This document shows positions 8,220-15,598 of a stretch of DNA of 64,000 nt, piece after piece; the stretch's first letter is position 1; the number at the start of each line of letters is the position of its first letter. Under the pieces are notes generated by a model that was not told where the DNA came from, searched no databases, and saw only the letters and a list, made by a program, of their open reading frames with translations. The translations under genes and the position numbers were made by a program. The stretch comes from RYN-122 sp963761655 (GTDB taxonomy: Bacteria; Actinomycetota; Actinomycetes; Mycobacteriales; SCTD01): contig CAVXHI010000008.1 in NCBI GenBank assembly GCA_963761655.1, positions 372,001-436,000 on the forward strand, in the 5' to 3' direction.

Positions 8220-9995
8220 TCAGCTGCCGGAGCCCTCGGGTCGCACGGTCTCGGGGTCCGGGCCGGGCACCTCGCGCCAGCGGGAGGTGATGGGCAGCCG
8301 ACGGTCGCGGCCGAACGCGCGGCCGGTGACCTTCGGTCCGGGCGGGCTCTGCCGGCGCTTGTACTCGGCGGTGTCGACCAGCTTCACGACGCGGTCGACC
8401 AGGGCGGGCTCGAAGCCGCGCTCGACCAGCTGCGCCCGGCCGAGGTCCTGCTCCACGTAGGCGTCGAGCAGGGCGTCGAGGACGTCGTAGGGAGGGAGGC
8501 GGTCGCTGTCGACCTGGCCGGGGGCGAGCTCGGCGCTCGGCGGCTTGGTGATGCTGTTCGGCGGGATGACCTCGGACACCGTGTTGCGCCAGCGCGCCAG
8601 CTGCCAGACGAGCGACTTCGGCACGTCCTTGATCGGCGCGAAGCCGCCGGCGGAGTCGCCGTAGAGGGTGGAGAAGCCGGTGGCGAGCTCGCTCTTGTTG
8701 CCGGTGGTGAGCACCAGGTGGCCGTGCTCGTTCGACAGCGCCATGAGCAGGGTCCCGCGCACGCGCGCCTGCAGGTTCTCCAGCGCGAGGCCGGTGAGCG
8801 CGACGCTGCCGGTGTAGGCGTCGACCATCGGGGCGATCGGCACGACCGACCAGTGCAGTCCCTGGCGGCGGGCGAGGTCCTCGGCGTCGGTGATCGAGTG
8901 GTCGCTGCTCCAGGTGCTGGGCAGGCCGACGACGTGCACGCGGTCGGGGCCGAGGGCGTCCGCGGCGATCGTGGCGACCAGCGCGCTGTCGATGCCGCCG
9001 GACAGGCCGAGGACGACGGACCGGAAGCCGTTCTTCTCGACGTAGTCGCGGGTGGCGGTGACCAGGGCGCCCCAGACCTCGGCCTCGTCGGGCAGCGGGA
9101 CGGCGACCCCCGGGACGAGCGGCGTGTACGCCGGCAGCGGCTGCTCGGACAGGACGACGTGCTCGACGGTCATCGAGGTGCCGTCGAGGGGGCCCTCGTG
9201 GGCGAAGGTGTGCGCGGGGAGGTCGAGGTCGACGCAGACCAGGCCCTGCTCCCAGAGGGGCGCGCGGGCGACGACCGCGCCGGTGGCGTCGACGACGAGG
9301 GAGTCGCCGTCGAAGACCAGCTCGTCCTGCCCGCCGACCAGGTTCACGTAGGCCAGGGCGCACCCGGCCTCGACGGCCCGGCGGCTGACCAGGGCGCCCC
9401 GGGCGTCGTCCTTGCCGCGCTCGTAGGGCGAGCCGTTGAGGCAGACGAGGAGCCCGGCGCCGGCCTCGCGGGCGGCGGCGACCGGGCCGCCGTCCTGCCA
9501 GAGGTCCTCGCAGATGCTCAGCCCGACGTCGACGCCGTGCAGCCGGACGACCGGGAAGCGGTCGCCCCGCACGAAGTACCGGAACTCGTCGAACACGCCG
9601 TAGTTCGGCAGGTGGTGCTTGGCGTACCGGGCGACGACCTGCCCGCCGAACAGGACCGCGGCGCTGTTCTGCGGCTCGCCCGCCGGGCGGCCGAGGGCGG
9701 GCGCCGGCTGCTCGGTGCGGCCGCAGTACCCGACGACGACGGCGACGTCGCCCGCGCCCTCGTCCTGGAGCCTCGTCGCGAGGGCCTCGAGCCCGTCGAG
9801 GCTCGCCTGGACGAACGCGTGGCGCAGGACGAGGTCCTCGGCGGGGTAGCCGGTGAGGTGCATCTCGGGGAAGGCCACGAGGTGGCAGCCCTGCTCGCGG
9901 GCCTGCGCGGTCCAGGTGCTGACGAGGTCGGCGTTGCCGGGGAGGTCCCCGACCGTGCTGTCGACCTGGGCGAGTCCGATCCGGAGCTGGGCCAT
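8220..9995 (-). CDS. nadE: Glutamine-dependent NAD+ synthetase
   Basis: A 591-residue two-domain NAD synthetase. The N-terminal nitrilase-type amidase domain carries the Glu-Lys-Cys triad: Glu44 (FPEMHLTGYP), Lys126 (AKHHLPNYG) and Cys162 (SICEDLW); it frees ammonia from glutamine. The C-terminal synthetase domain has the P-loop SGGIDS at 332-337 and TTGNKSE further on; it converts deamido-NAD+ to NAD+. This is the last step of the pathway that begins with the quinolinate synthase gene at 57.9-59.1 kb. A large palindrome lies just upstream, between nadE and the aldo/keto reductase. Confidence 0.96.
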   Translation of the reverse strand: MAQLRIGLAQVDSTVGDLPGNADLVSTWTAQAREQGCHLVAFPEMHLTGYPAEDLVLRHAFVQASLDGLEALATRLQDEGAGDVAVVVGYCGRTEQPAPALGRPAGEPQNSAAVLFGGQVVARYAKHHLPNYGVFDEFRYFVRGDRFPVVRLHGVDVGLSICEDLWQDGGPVAAAREAGAGLLVCLNGSPYERGKDDARGALVSRRAVEAGCALAYVNLVGGQDELVFDGDSLVVDATGAVVARAPLWEQGLVCVDLDLPAHTFAHEGPLDGTSMTVEHVVLSEQPLPAYTPLVPGVAVPLPDEAEVWGALVTATRDYVEKNGFRSVVLGLSGGIDSALVATIAADALGPDRVHVVGLPSTWSSDHSITDAEDLARRQGLHWSVVPIAPMVDAYTGSVALTGLALENLQARVRGTLLMALSNEHGHLVLTTGNKSELATGFSTLYGDSAGGFAPIKDVPKSLVWQLARWRNTVSEVIPPNSITKPPSAELAPGQVDSDRLPPYDVLDALLDAYVEQDLGRAQLVERGFEPALVDRVVKLVDTAEYKRRQSPPGPKVTGRAFGRDRRLPITSRWREVPGPDPETVRPEGSGS

Positions 9996-10044
9996 GCCCC
10001 GAGGCTACCCGTTCTCGTCAGGGTGACGCGAACGGGCGCGGAGG

Positions 10045-10116
10045 CAGGCGCCCTGTCCGGGCGCAGCGACGTCGTCGAGTCCGGACGACGTCGCTGCACC
10101 CGGACAGGCGCGCCTG
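10045..10116. repeat. Long intergenic palindrome (32-33 bp arms, 7 base loop)
   Basis: Bases 10045-10076 and 10084-10116 form an inverted repeat that pairs over the whole arm with one mismatch and a one-base bulge; the loop is GAGTCCG. It sits in the gap between the end of the aldo/keto reductase gene and nadE, both on the minus strand. The stem is far longer than a normal terminator and has no T-run. It may act as a terminator or mRNA stabiliser, or be a mobile palindromic repeat of the REP/BIME kind. Confidence 0.75.
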
Positions 10117-10124
10117 AGGCGGAC

Positions 10125-10984
10125 CTACTTCCGCCGGCCGCCGTGAGGGCCTCGAACTCGGCGTCGGTCAGCTCGACCTCGGCCGCCGCGCAGTTCTCCT
10201 CGAGGTGCGCGACCGAGCCGGTGCCCGGGATCGGCAGCATCACCGGCGAGCGGCGGAGCAGCCACGCGAGCGCGAGCTGGCCGTGGGTCGCGGAGTGGTC
10301 CTTGGCGATCTCGTCCAGGACCGAGCCCTCCTTGGCCAGGTTGCCGGCGTCGAGGGGGAACCACGGGATGAAGCCGATGCCCTCCTTCTCGCAGTAGTCG
10401 AGGACCTCCTCGGACTGCCGGTTGCCGAGGTTGTAGAGGTTCTGGACGCTCACGACGTCGATGACCTCCCGCGCCTTCTCGATCTCCGCGACGGTCACCT
10501 CGGACAGGCCCAGGTGCTTGACCTTGCCGGAGTCCTTCATGTCCTTGAGGGCGCCGAGGGTGTCCTCGACCGGCGTCTGCGCGTCGAAGCGGTGCAGCTG
10601 GTAGAGCGGGATCTGCTCGACGTCGAGGCGGCGCAGGCTCATCTCGACCGCCTGGCGCAGGTACTCGGGGCGACCGACCTGCTCCCAGACGTCGGGCCCG
10701 CTGCGGGTCAGGCCGCCCTTGGTGGCCACGACGACGTCGCCGTACGGGTGGATCGCCTCGCGGATGATGTCCTCGGAGATGAACGGGCCGTAGCTGTCGG
10801 CCGTGTCGATGAAGTCGACGCCGAGCTCCACGGCGCGCTTCACGACCTGGCGTGCGGTGTCGCGGTCGGCGGGCTCGCCCCAGACGCCCTTGCCGACGAT
10901 GCGCATCGCGCCGAAGCCGAGGCGGTTGACCGTGAGGTCACCGCCGAGGGTGAACGTGCCGCTCTTGCTGACGGGGGTGGTCAT
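10125..10984 (-). CDS. Aldo/keto reductase (end of reading frame disturbed)
   Basis: An aldo/keto reductase of about 285 residues. The catalytic tetrad is present: Asp60, Tyr65, Lys89 and His131 (in FIDTADSYG, ATKGG and YQLHRFD), and the NADPH-binding end includes PIPGTGSVAHLEENC. Role: NADPH-dependent reduction of an aldehyde or ketone; substrate unknown. The ATG start follows AGAGGAGC. The oddity is at the end: after LTAAG the frame runs on through the palindrome into nadE with no stop until about 9518. With a one-base correction near 10,130-10,140 the protein would end GRK-stop at 10125, a normal C-terminus, so I take that as the true end. Confidence 0.72.
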
Positions 10985-11064
10985 GCTGCTCCTCTGGGTC
11001 GAGCGGGTCAGTGCCGAAGGGTGCTTGCCCCTGCAACCGTGGCCGGCACACCACACTTCCCCGC

Positions 11065-11511
11065 ATGGACGCCGTCGTGCTCTGGGCCGTGCTCGCCGCC
11101 GCGCTCGCGGTGGGGGAGCTGCTGTCGCTGGACCTGGTGCTGGCGATGCTCGCGGCCGGTGCCCTCGGTGGCCTGGGCGCAGCCGCCTCGGGCGCCGGGA
11201 CGCCCGTCCAGGCCGTCGTCGCGGCGGTCGTCGCCGCGCTGATGCTCGCCCTGGTGCGGCCGGTCGCGAAGCGGCACCTCGCCGTGCGGGGCCTGCCGAA
11301 CGACCCCGGAGCGGCGCTGCTCGGCAGGGAGGCGGTCGTCGTGCTCGTCGTCGGCGACGACGCCGGACAGGTCCGCGTGCACGGCGAGCTCTGGGCGGCG
11401 CGGGCCGCGCTGCCCGGGACGTCGCTGCCGGTGGGCGCGGCGGTCTGGATCGGGGAGGTCCGGGGTGCCACTGTGCTCGTCCACCCCGTGCGACCCCTGG
11501 AGCTCCCGTGA
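11065..11511 (+). CDS. NfeD-like membrane protein
   Basis: A 148-residue protein with two or three N-terminal transmembrane segments (residues 1-65) and a C-terminal OB-fold-like domain, including LGREAVVVLVV, GELWAAR and VGAAVWIGEVRGATVLV, the pattern of NfeD proteins (compare GWRARS and VRVVGVEGLTLVV). Role in the family: partner of SPFH/stomatin proteins in membrane microdomains. Its TGA overlaps the GTG of the downstream SPFH gene, giving the standard NfeD-SPFH operon. The ATG at 11065 is placed directly before the first hydrophobic segment. Confidence 0.86.
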   Translation: MDAVVLWAVLAAALAVGELLSLDLVLAMLAAGALGGLGAAASGAGTPVQAVVAAVVAALMLALVRPVAKRHLAVRGLPNDPGAALLGREAVVVLVVGDDAGQVRVHGELWAARAALPGTSLPVGAAVWIGEVRGATVLVHPVRPLELP

Positions 11512-12416
11512 ACGTCGGCGCCGTCCTGCTCGTCCTGCTCCTGGTCGTCGTCGTGGTGACGGTGCTCGCCACCGTGAAGGTCGTGCCGCAGGCGTCCGTC
11601 TACGTCGTCGAACGGCTGGGGCGCTACAGCCGCACGCTGCAGCCCGGGCTGAACCTGCTGGTGCCGGCGCTGGACAAGGTGCGCGTGAAGCTCGACGTCC
11701 GTGAGCAGGTGGTCGGCTTCCCGCCCCAGGGCGTCATCACCAAGGACAACCTCGGGGTCGGCGTCGACAGCGTCCTCTACTACTCGATCACCGACCCGGC
11801 CGCGGCGACGTACGCGATCGAGGACTACGTGGCCGCGATCGAGCAGCTGGTCGTCACGACGCTGCGCAACGTCGTCGGGGGGATGGCCCTCGAGGAGGCG
11901 CTCACGGGCCGGGACTTCATCAACACCCAGCTGGCGATCGTGCTGGACGAGGCCACGGGCAAGTGGGGCATCAAGGTCAACCGCGTCGAGATCCGGGGCA
12001 TCGAGCCGCCTGCGACCATCCGCGACGCCATGGAGCAGGCCATGCGGGCCGACCGCGGCAAGCGTGCGGCGATCCTGACCGCCGAGGGCAGCCAGCAGAG
12101 CGCCGTCCTGTCGGCCCAGGGCGAGAAGCAGGCCGCGGTCCTGCGGGCCGAGGCGGCCAAGGCGGCCCGGATCCTCGACGCCGAGGCCGAGCGGGAGGCC
12201 GCCCTGCTGCGGGCCGACGGCGAGGCGCAGGCGATCGCGCGGGTCGTGCAGGCGATCAAGGACGCCGGCGTCGACGACACCGTGCTGGCCTACCAGCGGC
12301 AGCAGCTGCTGCCGAGGATCGCCGAGGGCTCGTCGAACAAGGTCTGGTTCGTCCCGACCGACGTCATGGGGGCGGCCGCCGCGGTCGCCCGGGCCGCGGA
12401 CCTGAACGCAGGCTGA
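11508..12416 (+). CDS. SPFH/Band 7 (stomatin-like) membrane protein
   Basis: A 302-residue stomatin/QmcA-type protein. An N-terminal transmembrane helix (residues 3-22) leads into the SPFH domain (VERLGRYSRTLQPGLNLLVP, DNLGVGVDSVLYY, RNVVGGMALEEALTGRD), then a long Ala/Glu/Arg coiled coil (about 180-250) and a C-terminal QQLLPRIAEGSSNKVWFVPT motif. Role: scaffold of membrane microdomains, often with proteases. Start is a GTG overlapping the NfeD stop. The arrangement and length are normal for actinobacteria. Confidence 0.92.
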   Translation: MNVGAVLLVLLLVVVVVTVLATVKVVPQASVYVVERLGRYSRTLQPGLNLLVPALDKVRVKLDVREQVVGFPPQGVITKDNLGVGVDSVLYYSITDPAAATYAIEDYVAAIEQLVVTTLRNVVGGMALEEALTGRDFINTQLAIVLDEATGKWGIKVNRVEIRGIEPPATIRDAMEQAMRADRGKRAAILTAEGSQQSAVLSAQGEKQAAVLRAEAAKAARILDAEAEREAALLRADGEAQAIARVVQAIKDAGVDDTVLAYQRQQLLPRIAEGSSNKVWFVPTDVMGAAAAVARAADLNAG

Positions 12417-12509
12417 GCGGGCCGGACTGAGCGGGCGGTGGGACGGGCAGGAGCACGGGTGCCGTGCCAGGCTCGATGGCACGCCTGACCCGATCGAGAG
12501 GCACTCCCC

Positions 12510-12941
12510 ATGGCCACCTCCACCACCTCCCGCCCGGCCGGCAGCAGCACCGCCCCGAGCGGCGCCGCCACGGCCCAGCGCGTCCTGCTCGGCATCTCGG
12601 CCCTCGCGGTCCTCCTGCAGGGCCTGTGGGCCGGACTGTTCATCCGCCACGAGGGCGAGGAGTACATCGGCACGTGGGTCGAGGTGCACTCCGCCGGGGG
12701 CGAGGTCGCCATCGGCGCGGCCGCGCTGGCCGCGATCATCGGGTTCTGGAAGCTGCGCGAGCGCCGGGACCTCTGGATCGGCAGCGCCGTCCTCACCGTG
12801 CTCCTGGTCCTCGAGAGCTACCTCGGCGGCCTGATCAAGGACAGCGGCAAGGAGTCCCTGGTACCGGTGCACGTGCCGCTGGCCATGGCCCTCATGGGCG
12901 TGGCCGTCTGGCTCGTCGTCCGGGTCCGCCAGCGCGCCTGA
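12510..12941 (+). CDS. Hypothetical four-helix membrane protein
   Basis: A 143-residue integral membrane protein. After a Ser/Thr/Ala-rich cytoplasmic start (residues 1-23), four hydrophobic segments follow: roughly 24-45, 65-80, 87-105 and 120-138. Between the first two lies an outer loop with FIRHEGEEYIGTWVEVHSAGG, whose His and Glu residues could bind metal or a cofactor. The four-helix layout with conserved-looking His resembles small cytochrome-b-like or DoxX-like proteins, but I do not recognise the family. It is a single-gene unit; a G/C stem-loop follows it. Confidence 0.75.
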   Translation: MATSTTSRPAGSSTAPSGAATAQRVLLGISALAVLLQGLWAGLFIRHEGEEYIGTWVEVHSAGGEVAIGAAALAAIIGFWKLRERRDLWIGSAVLTVLLVLESYLGGLIKDSGKESLVPVHVPLAMALMGVAVWLVVRVRQRA

Positions 12942-12947
12942 GGCGTC

Positions 12948-12976
12948 CCGCGCGCCCCGCACCCCGGGGCGCGCGG
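12948..12976 (+). terminator. Stem-loop terminator after the four-helix membrane protein
   Basis: An 11 bp perfect stem, CCGCGCGCCCC pairing with GGGGCGCGCGG around a 7 base loop, lies directly after the stop at 12941 and before the glnA2 start at 12995. There is no U-run, as usual in high-GC actinobacteria. It could instead affect glnA2 leader folding because it is only 19 bases from the ATG. Confidence 0.55.
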
Positions 12977-12994
12977 ACCCCGTAGCGTGACGCC

Positions 12995-14332
12995 ATGGAC
13001 AAGCAGCAGGAGTTCGTCCTCCGCACCCTGGAGGAGCGCGACATCCGCTTCATCCGGCTGTGGTTCACCGACGTCCTCGGGACCCTCAAGTCGGTGGCGA
13101 TCGCCCCGGCCGAGCTCGAGGGCGCGTTCGCCGAGGGGCTCGGGTTCGACGGCTCGGCCATCGAGGGCTTCACCCGTGTCCAGGAGTCGGACATGCTGGC
13201 GCAGCCCGACCCGACCACGTTCCAGGTGCTGCCCTGGCGGTCGGAGGACCGGGCCACCGCCCGGATGTTCTGCGACATCACCATGCCCGACGGGACGCCG
13301 AGCTGGGCCGACCCGCGCCACGTCCTGCGCCGGGCCCTGTCGAAGGCGGCCGACGCCGGCTTCACCTTCTACACGCACCCCGAGATCGAGTTCTTCCTGC
13401 TGAAGGCGCTCCCCGAGCCGGGCCAGCGGCCCGTGCCGGTCGACTCCGGCGGCTACTTCGACCTCACCCCGCACGGCGTCAGCCAGGACTTCCGGCGCGA
13501 GGCGATCACCATGCTCGAGCGCATGGGCATCTCGGTGGAGTTCAGCCACCACGAGGTCGCGCCTGGCCAGCAGGAGATCGACCTGCGCTACGCCGACGCG
13601 CTGTCCACGGCCGACAACATCCTCACCACGCGCCACGTCATCAAGGAGGTCGCGCTCGGCCAGGGCGTGTACGCCACCTTCATGCCGAAGCCGTTCAGCG
13701 ACCAGCCGGGCAGCGGGATGCACACCCACCTGTCGCTGTTCGAGGGCGACACCAACGCCTTCTTCGACGCCGCCGACCCCCAGCACCTGTCGAAGGTGGC
13801 CCGCCACTTCATCGCCGGACTGCTCCGGCACGCGGCCGAGATCACCGCCGTCACGAACCAGTGGGTCAACTCCTACAAGCGCCTGGTGTCCGGCGGCGAG
13901 GCCCCCAACTACGTCTGCTGGGGCAGCAACAACCGCAGCGCCCTCGTGCGCGTCCCCATGTACAAGCCGAGCAAGAGCGGCTCCACCCGCATCGAGGTCC
14001 GCAGCCCGGACAGCGCCACCAACCCCTACCTGTGCTTCGCCCTGCTGCTCGCGGCCGGGCTCAAGGGCGTCACCGAGGAGTACCCGCTGCCCCCCGGCGC
14101 CGAGGACGACGTCTGGTCGCTCAGCGAGTCCGAGCGCCGCGCGATGGGCATCTCGCCGCTCCCCACCAGCCTGGCCGAGGCCATCACCGTCATGGAGAGC
14201 AGCGAGCTGGTCGCCGAGACGCTGGGCGAGCACGTGTTCGACTTCTTCCTGCGCAACAAGCGGGCGGAGTGGCAGGCCTACCGCAGCGAGGTCACGGCCT
14301 TCGAGCTCGGCCGCTACCTCCCCGTGCTCTGA
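12995..14332 (+). CDS. glnA2: Type I glutamine synthetase, GlnA2 class (non-adenylylated)
   Basis: A 445-residue type I glutamine synthetase: FDGSAIEGF near residue 50, FYTHPEIEFFLL, the ATP-binding KPFSDQPGSGMHTHLSLF, and NRSALVRVP. It is about 30 residues shorter than GlnA1 of this window (474), as in actinobacterial GlnA2. The place of the adenylylation Tyr is taken by Trp374 (EDDVWSLSESE), so GlnE should not modify it. Location near glnE matches the glnA1-glnE-glnA2 neighbourhood known in Mycobacterium. Role: ATP-dependent ligation of ammonia to glutamate, or a related gamma-glutamyl ligation. Downstream genes follow closely (amidotransferase 6 bases on). Confidence 0.92.
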   Translation: MDKQQEFVLRTLEERDIRFIRLWFTDVLGTLKSVAIAPAELEGAFAEGLGFDGSAIEGFTRVQESDMLAQPDPTTFQVLPWRSEDRATARMFCDITMPDGTPSWADPRHVLRRALSKAADAGFTFYTHPEIEFFLLKALPEPGQRPVPVDSGGYFDLTPHGVSQDFRREAITMLERMGISVEFSHHEVAPGQQEIDLRYADALSTADNILTTRHVIKEVALGQGVYATFMPKPFSDQPGSGMHTHLSLFEGDTNAFFDAADPQHLSKVARHFIAGLLRHAAEITAVTNQWVNSYKRLVSGGEAPNYVCWGSNNRSALVRVPMYKPSKSGSTRIEVRSPDSATNPYLCFALLLAAGLKGVTEEYPLPPGAEDDVWSLSESERRAMGISPLPTSLAEAITVMESSELVAETLGEHVFDFFLRNKRAEWQAYRSEVTAFELGRYLPVL

Positions 14333-14337
14333 CGCGC

Positions 14338-15081
14338 ATGGCCACCGCCTACGTCGTCACCCACAGCGCCACCGAGCACGTCGGCACGTTCGGCACCTGG
14401 CTGCCCGCCGCCGGCCTGGACCTCGAGGTCGTGCACCCCTGGGACGGCGACACCCTCCTCGACCGGGTCACCGAGCACGACGCGCTGATCGTCATGGGCG
14501 GCCCCCAGCAGGCCTACGACGACGCCAGCGCCCCGTGGCTCGCGCAGACCAAGCAGCTGCTGCGGCAGGCCGTCGAGGACGACGTCGCCGTCCTCGGGGT
14601 CTGCCTCGGGGCGCAGCTCCTGGCCGAGGCCTGCGGCGGCACGGTCGAGCCCGGCGAGGAGGGACCCGAGCTCGGCGCCCGGCTCGTCGCGACCCGTGAC
14701 GCCGCCCGCGACGACGCCCTGTTCTGGGACCTCCCGCTGAGCCCCGTCGTCGTGCAGTGGCACTGGGACGCCATCACCTCCCTGCCGCTCGGCGCCGTCC
14801 TGCTGGCCAGCAGCCCCCGGTACCCGCACCAGGCGTTCCGCGTGGGCCAGCGGGCGTACGGGCTGCAGTTCCACCTCGAGACGCCGCCCGAGATGGTCGA
14901 GGGCTGGGCCGCCGGCGACGCCGACGGCGTGCGCGAGGCGGGCCTGGACCCGGAGGTCCTGGTGGCGCGGACCGTCCTCGAGCTGCCCGAGGTCGAGGAG
15001 GTGTGGCGACCGGTGGTGGAGCGCTTCGCCGCCCTCGCGTCCGGTCGCGGCCCGGGGCGCCGGCTCCTGCCGCTCGCGTGA
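14338..15081 (+). CDS. Class I glutamine amidotransferase-like protein
   Basis: A 247-residue stand-alone class I amidotransferase domain. The nucleophile elbow is GVCLGAQLLA with Cys89, and the His-Glu pair is in LQFHLETP (His179, Glu181), so the triad is complete. Relatives are annotated as GMP-synthase-like amidotransferases; some act as gamma-glutamyl hydrolases on gamma-glutamylamines. Being six bases downstream of glnA2 suggests co-transcription and a shared substrate (glutamine or a gamma-glutamyl compound), an inference from position only. Confidence 0.88.
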   Translation: MATAYVVTHSATEHVGTFGTWLPAAGLDLEVVHPWDGDTLLDRVTEHDALIVMGGPQQAYDDASAPWLAQTKQLLRQAVEDDVAVLGVCLGAQLLAEACGGTVEPGEEGPELGARLVATRDAARDDALFWDLPLSPVVVQWHWDAITSLPLGAVLLASSPRYPHQAFRVGQRAYGLQFHLETPPEMVEGWAAGDADGVREAGLDPEVLVARTVLELPEVEEVWRPVVERFAALASGRGPGRRLLPLA

Positions 15082-15105
15082 GCTGCCGTCCATGAGCGGC
15101 CGTCC

Positions 15106-15564
15106 ATGAGCGCGGCGGTCGAGCTGCGCCCGGTGCCCTACGACGACCCCGACGCCGTCCGCCTGGTCGCGGCCATGGGGGACGAGCTCACGCAGCGCTA
15201 CGGCGACGGCGGCCTCAGCCCGGCGGTCAAGGAGGAGTTCGCGCCTCCCGGGGTCTTCCTGCTGGCCGTCGTCGACGGCGCCCCGGCGGCCTGCGGCGGC
15301 CTGCGCCCGGGGGAGCGGGGGACGGCCGAGGTCAAGCGGATGTACGTCGCACCGGACGTGCGCGGACGCGGGGTGGCGCGGGCCCTGCTGCGCGCCCTGG
15401 TCGCGCACGCGAGGGACAGCGGCCTGCAGGGCCTCCGGCTCGAGACCGGCACCGCCCAGCCCGAGGCCGTCGGCCTGTACGAGAGCGAGGGCTGGCAGCC
15501 GGTCGCGCCCTTCGGCCACTACCGCGACGACCCCCGCACGCGCTGCTACGCCCTCGAGCTGTGA
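15106..15564 (+). CDS. GNAT family N-acetyltransferase
   Basis: A 152-residue single-domain GNAT. The acetyl-CoA pyrophosphate motif is visible as VAPDVRGRGVARALLRAL (R/QxxGxG/A) near residues 82-99, with the upstream beta-strand AEVKRMYV and downstream GLYESEGW. Role: transfer of an acetyl group from acetyl-CoA to an amine; acceptor unknown. It lies between the amidotransferase and glnE on the same strand with short gaps, so it is part of the glnA2-to-glnE group. Confidence 0.88.
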   Translation: MSAAVELRPVPYDDPDAVRLVAAMGDELTQRYGDGGLSPAVKEEFAPPGVFLLAVVDGAPAACGGLRPGERGTAEVKRMYVAPDVRGRGVARALLRALVAHARDSGLQGLRLETGTAQPEAVGLYESEGWQPVAPFGHYRDDPRTRCYALEL

Positions 15565-15598
15565 GGGTCGCCGCACGCCTGCCGAGGGTGCACCGACC

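Noticed and set aside
9518..10984. An aldo/keto reductase extended to 9518
   Set aside because: The extra 200 residues read antiphase through nadE and show no reductase motif; a one-base change gives a normal end at 10125.
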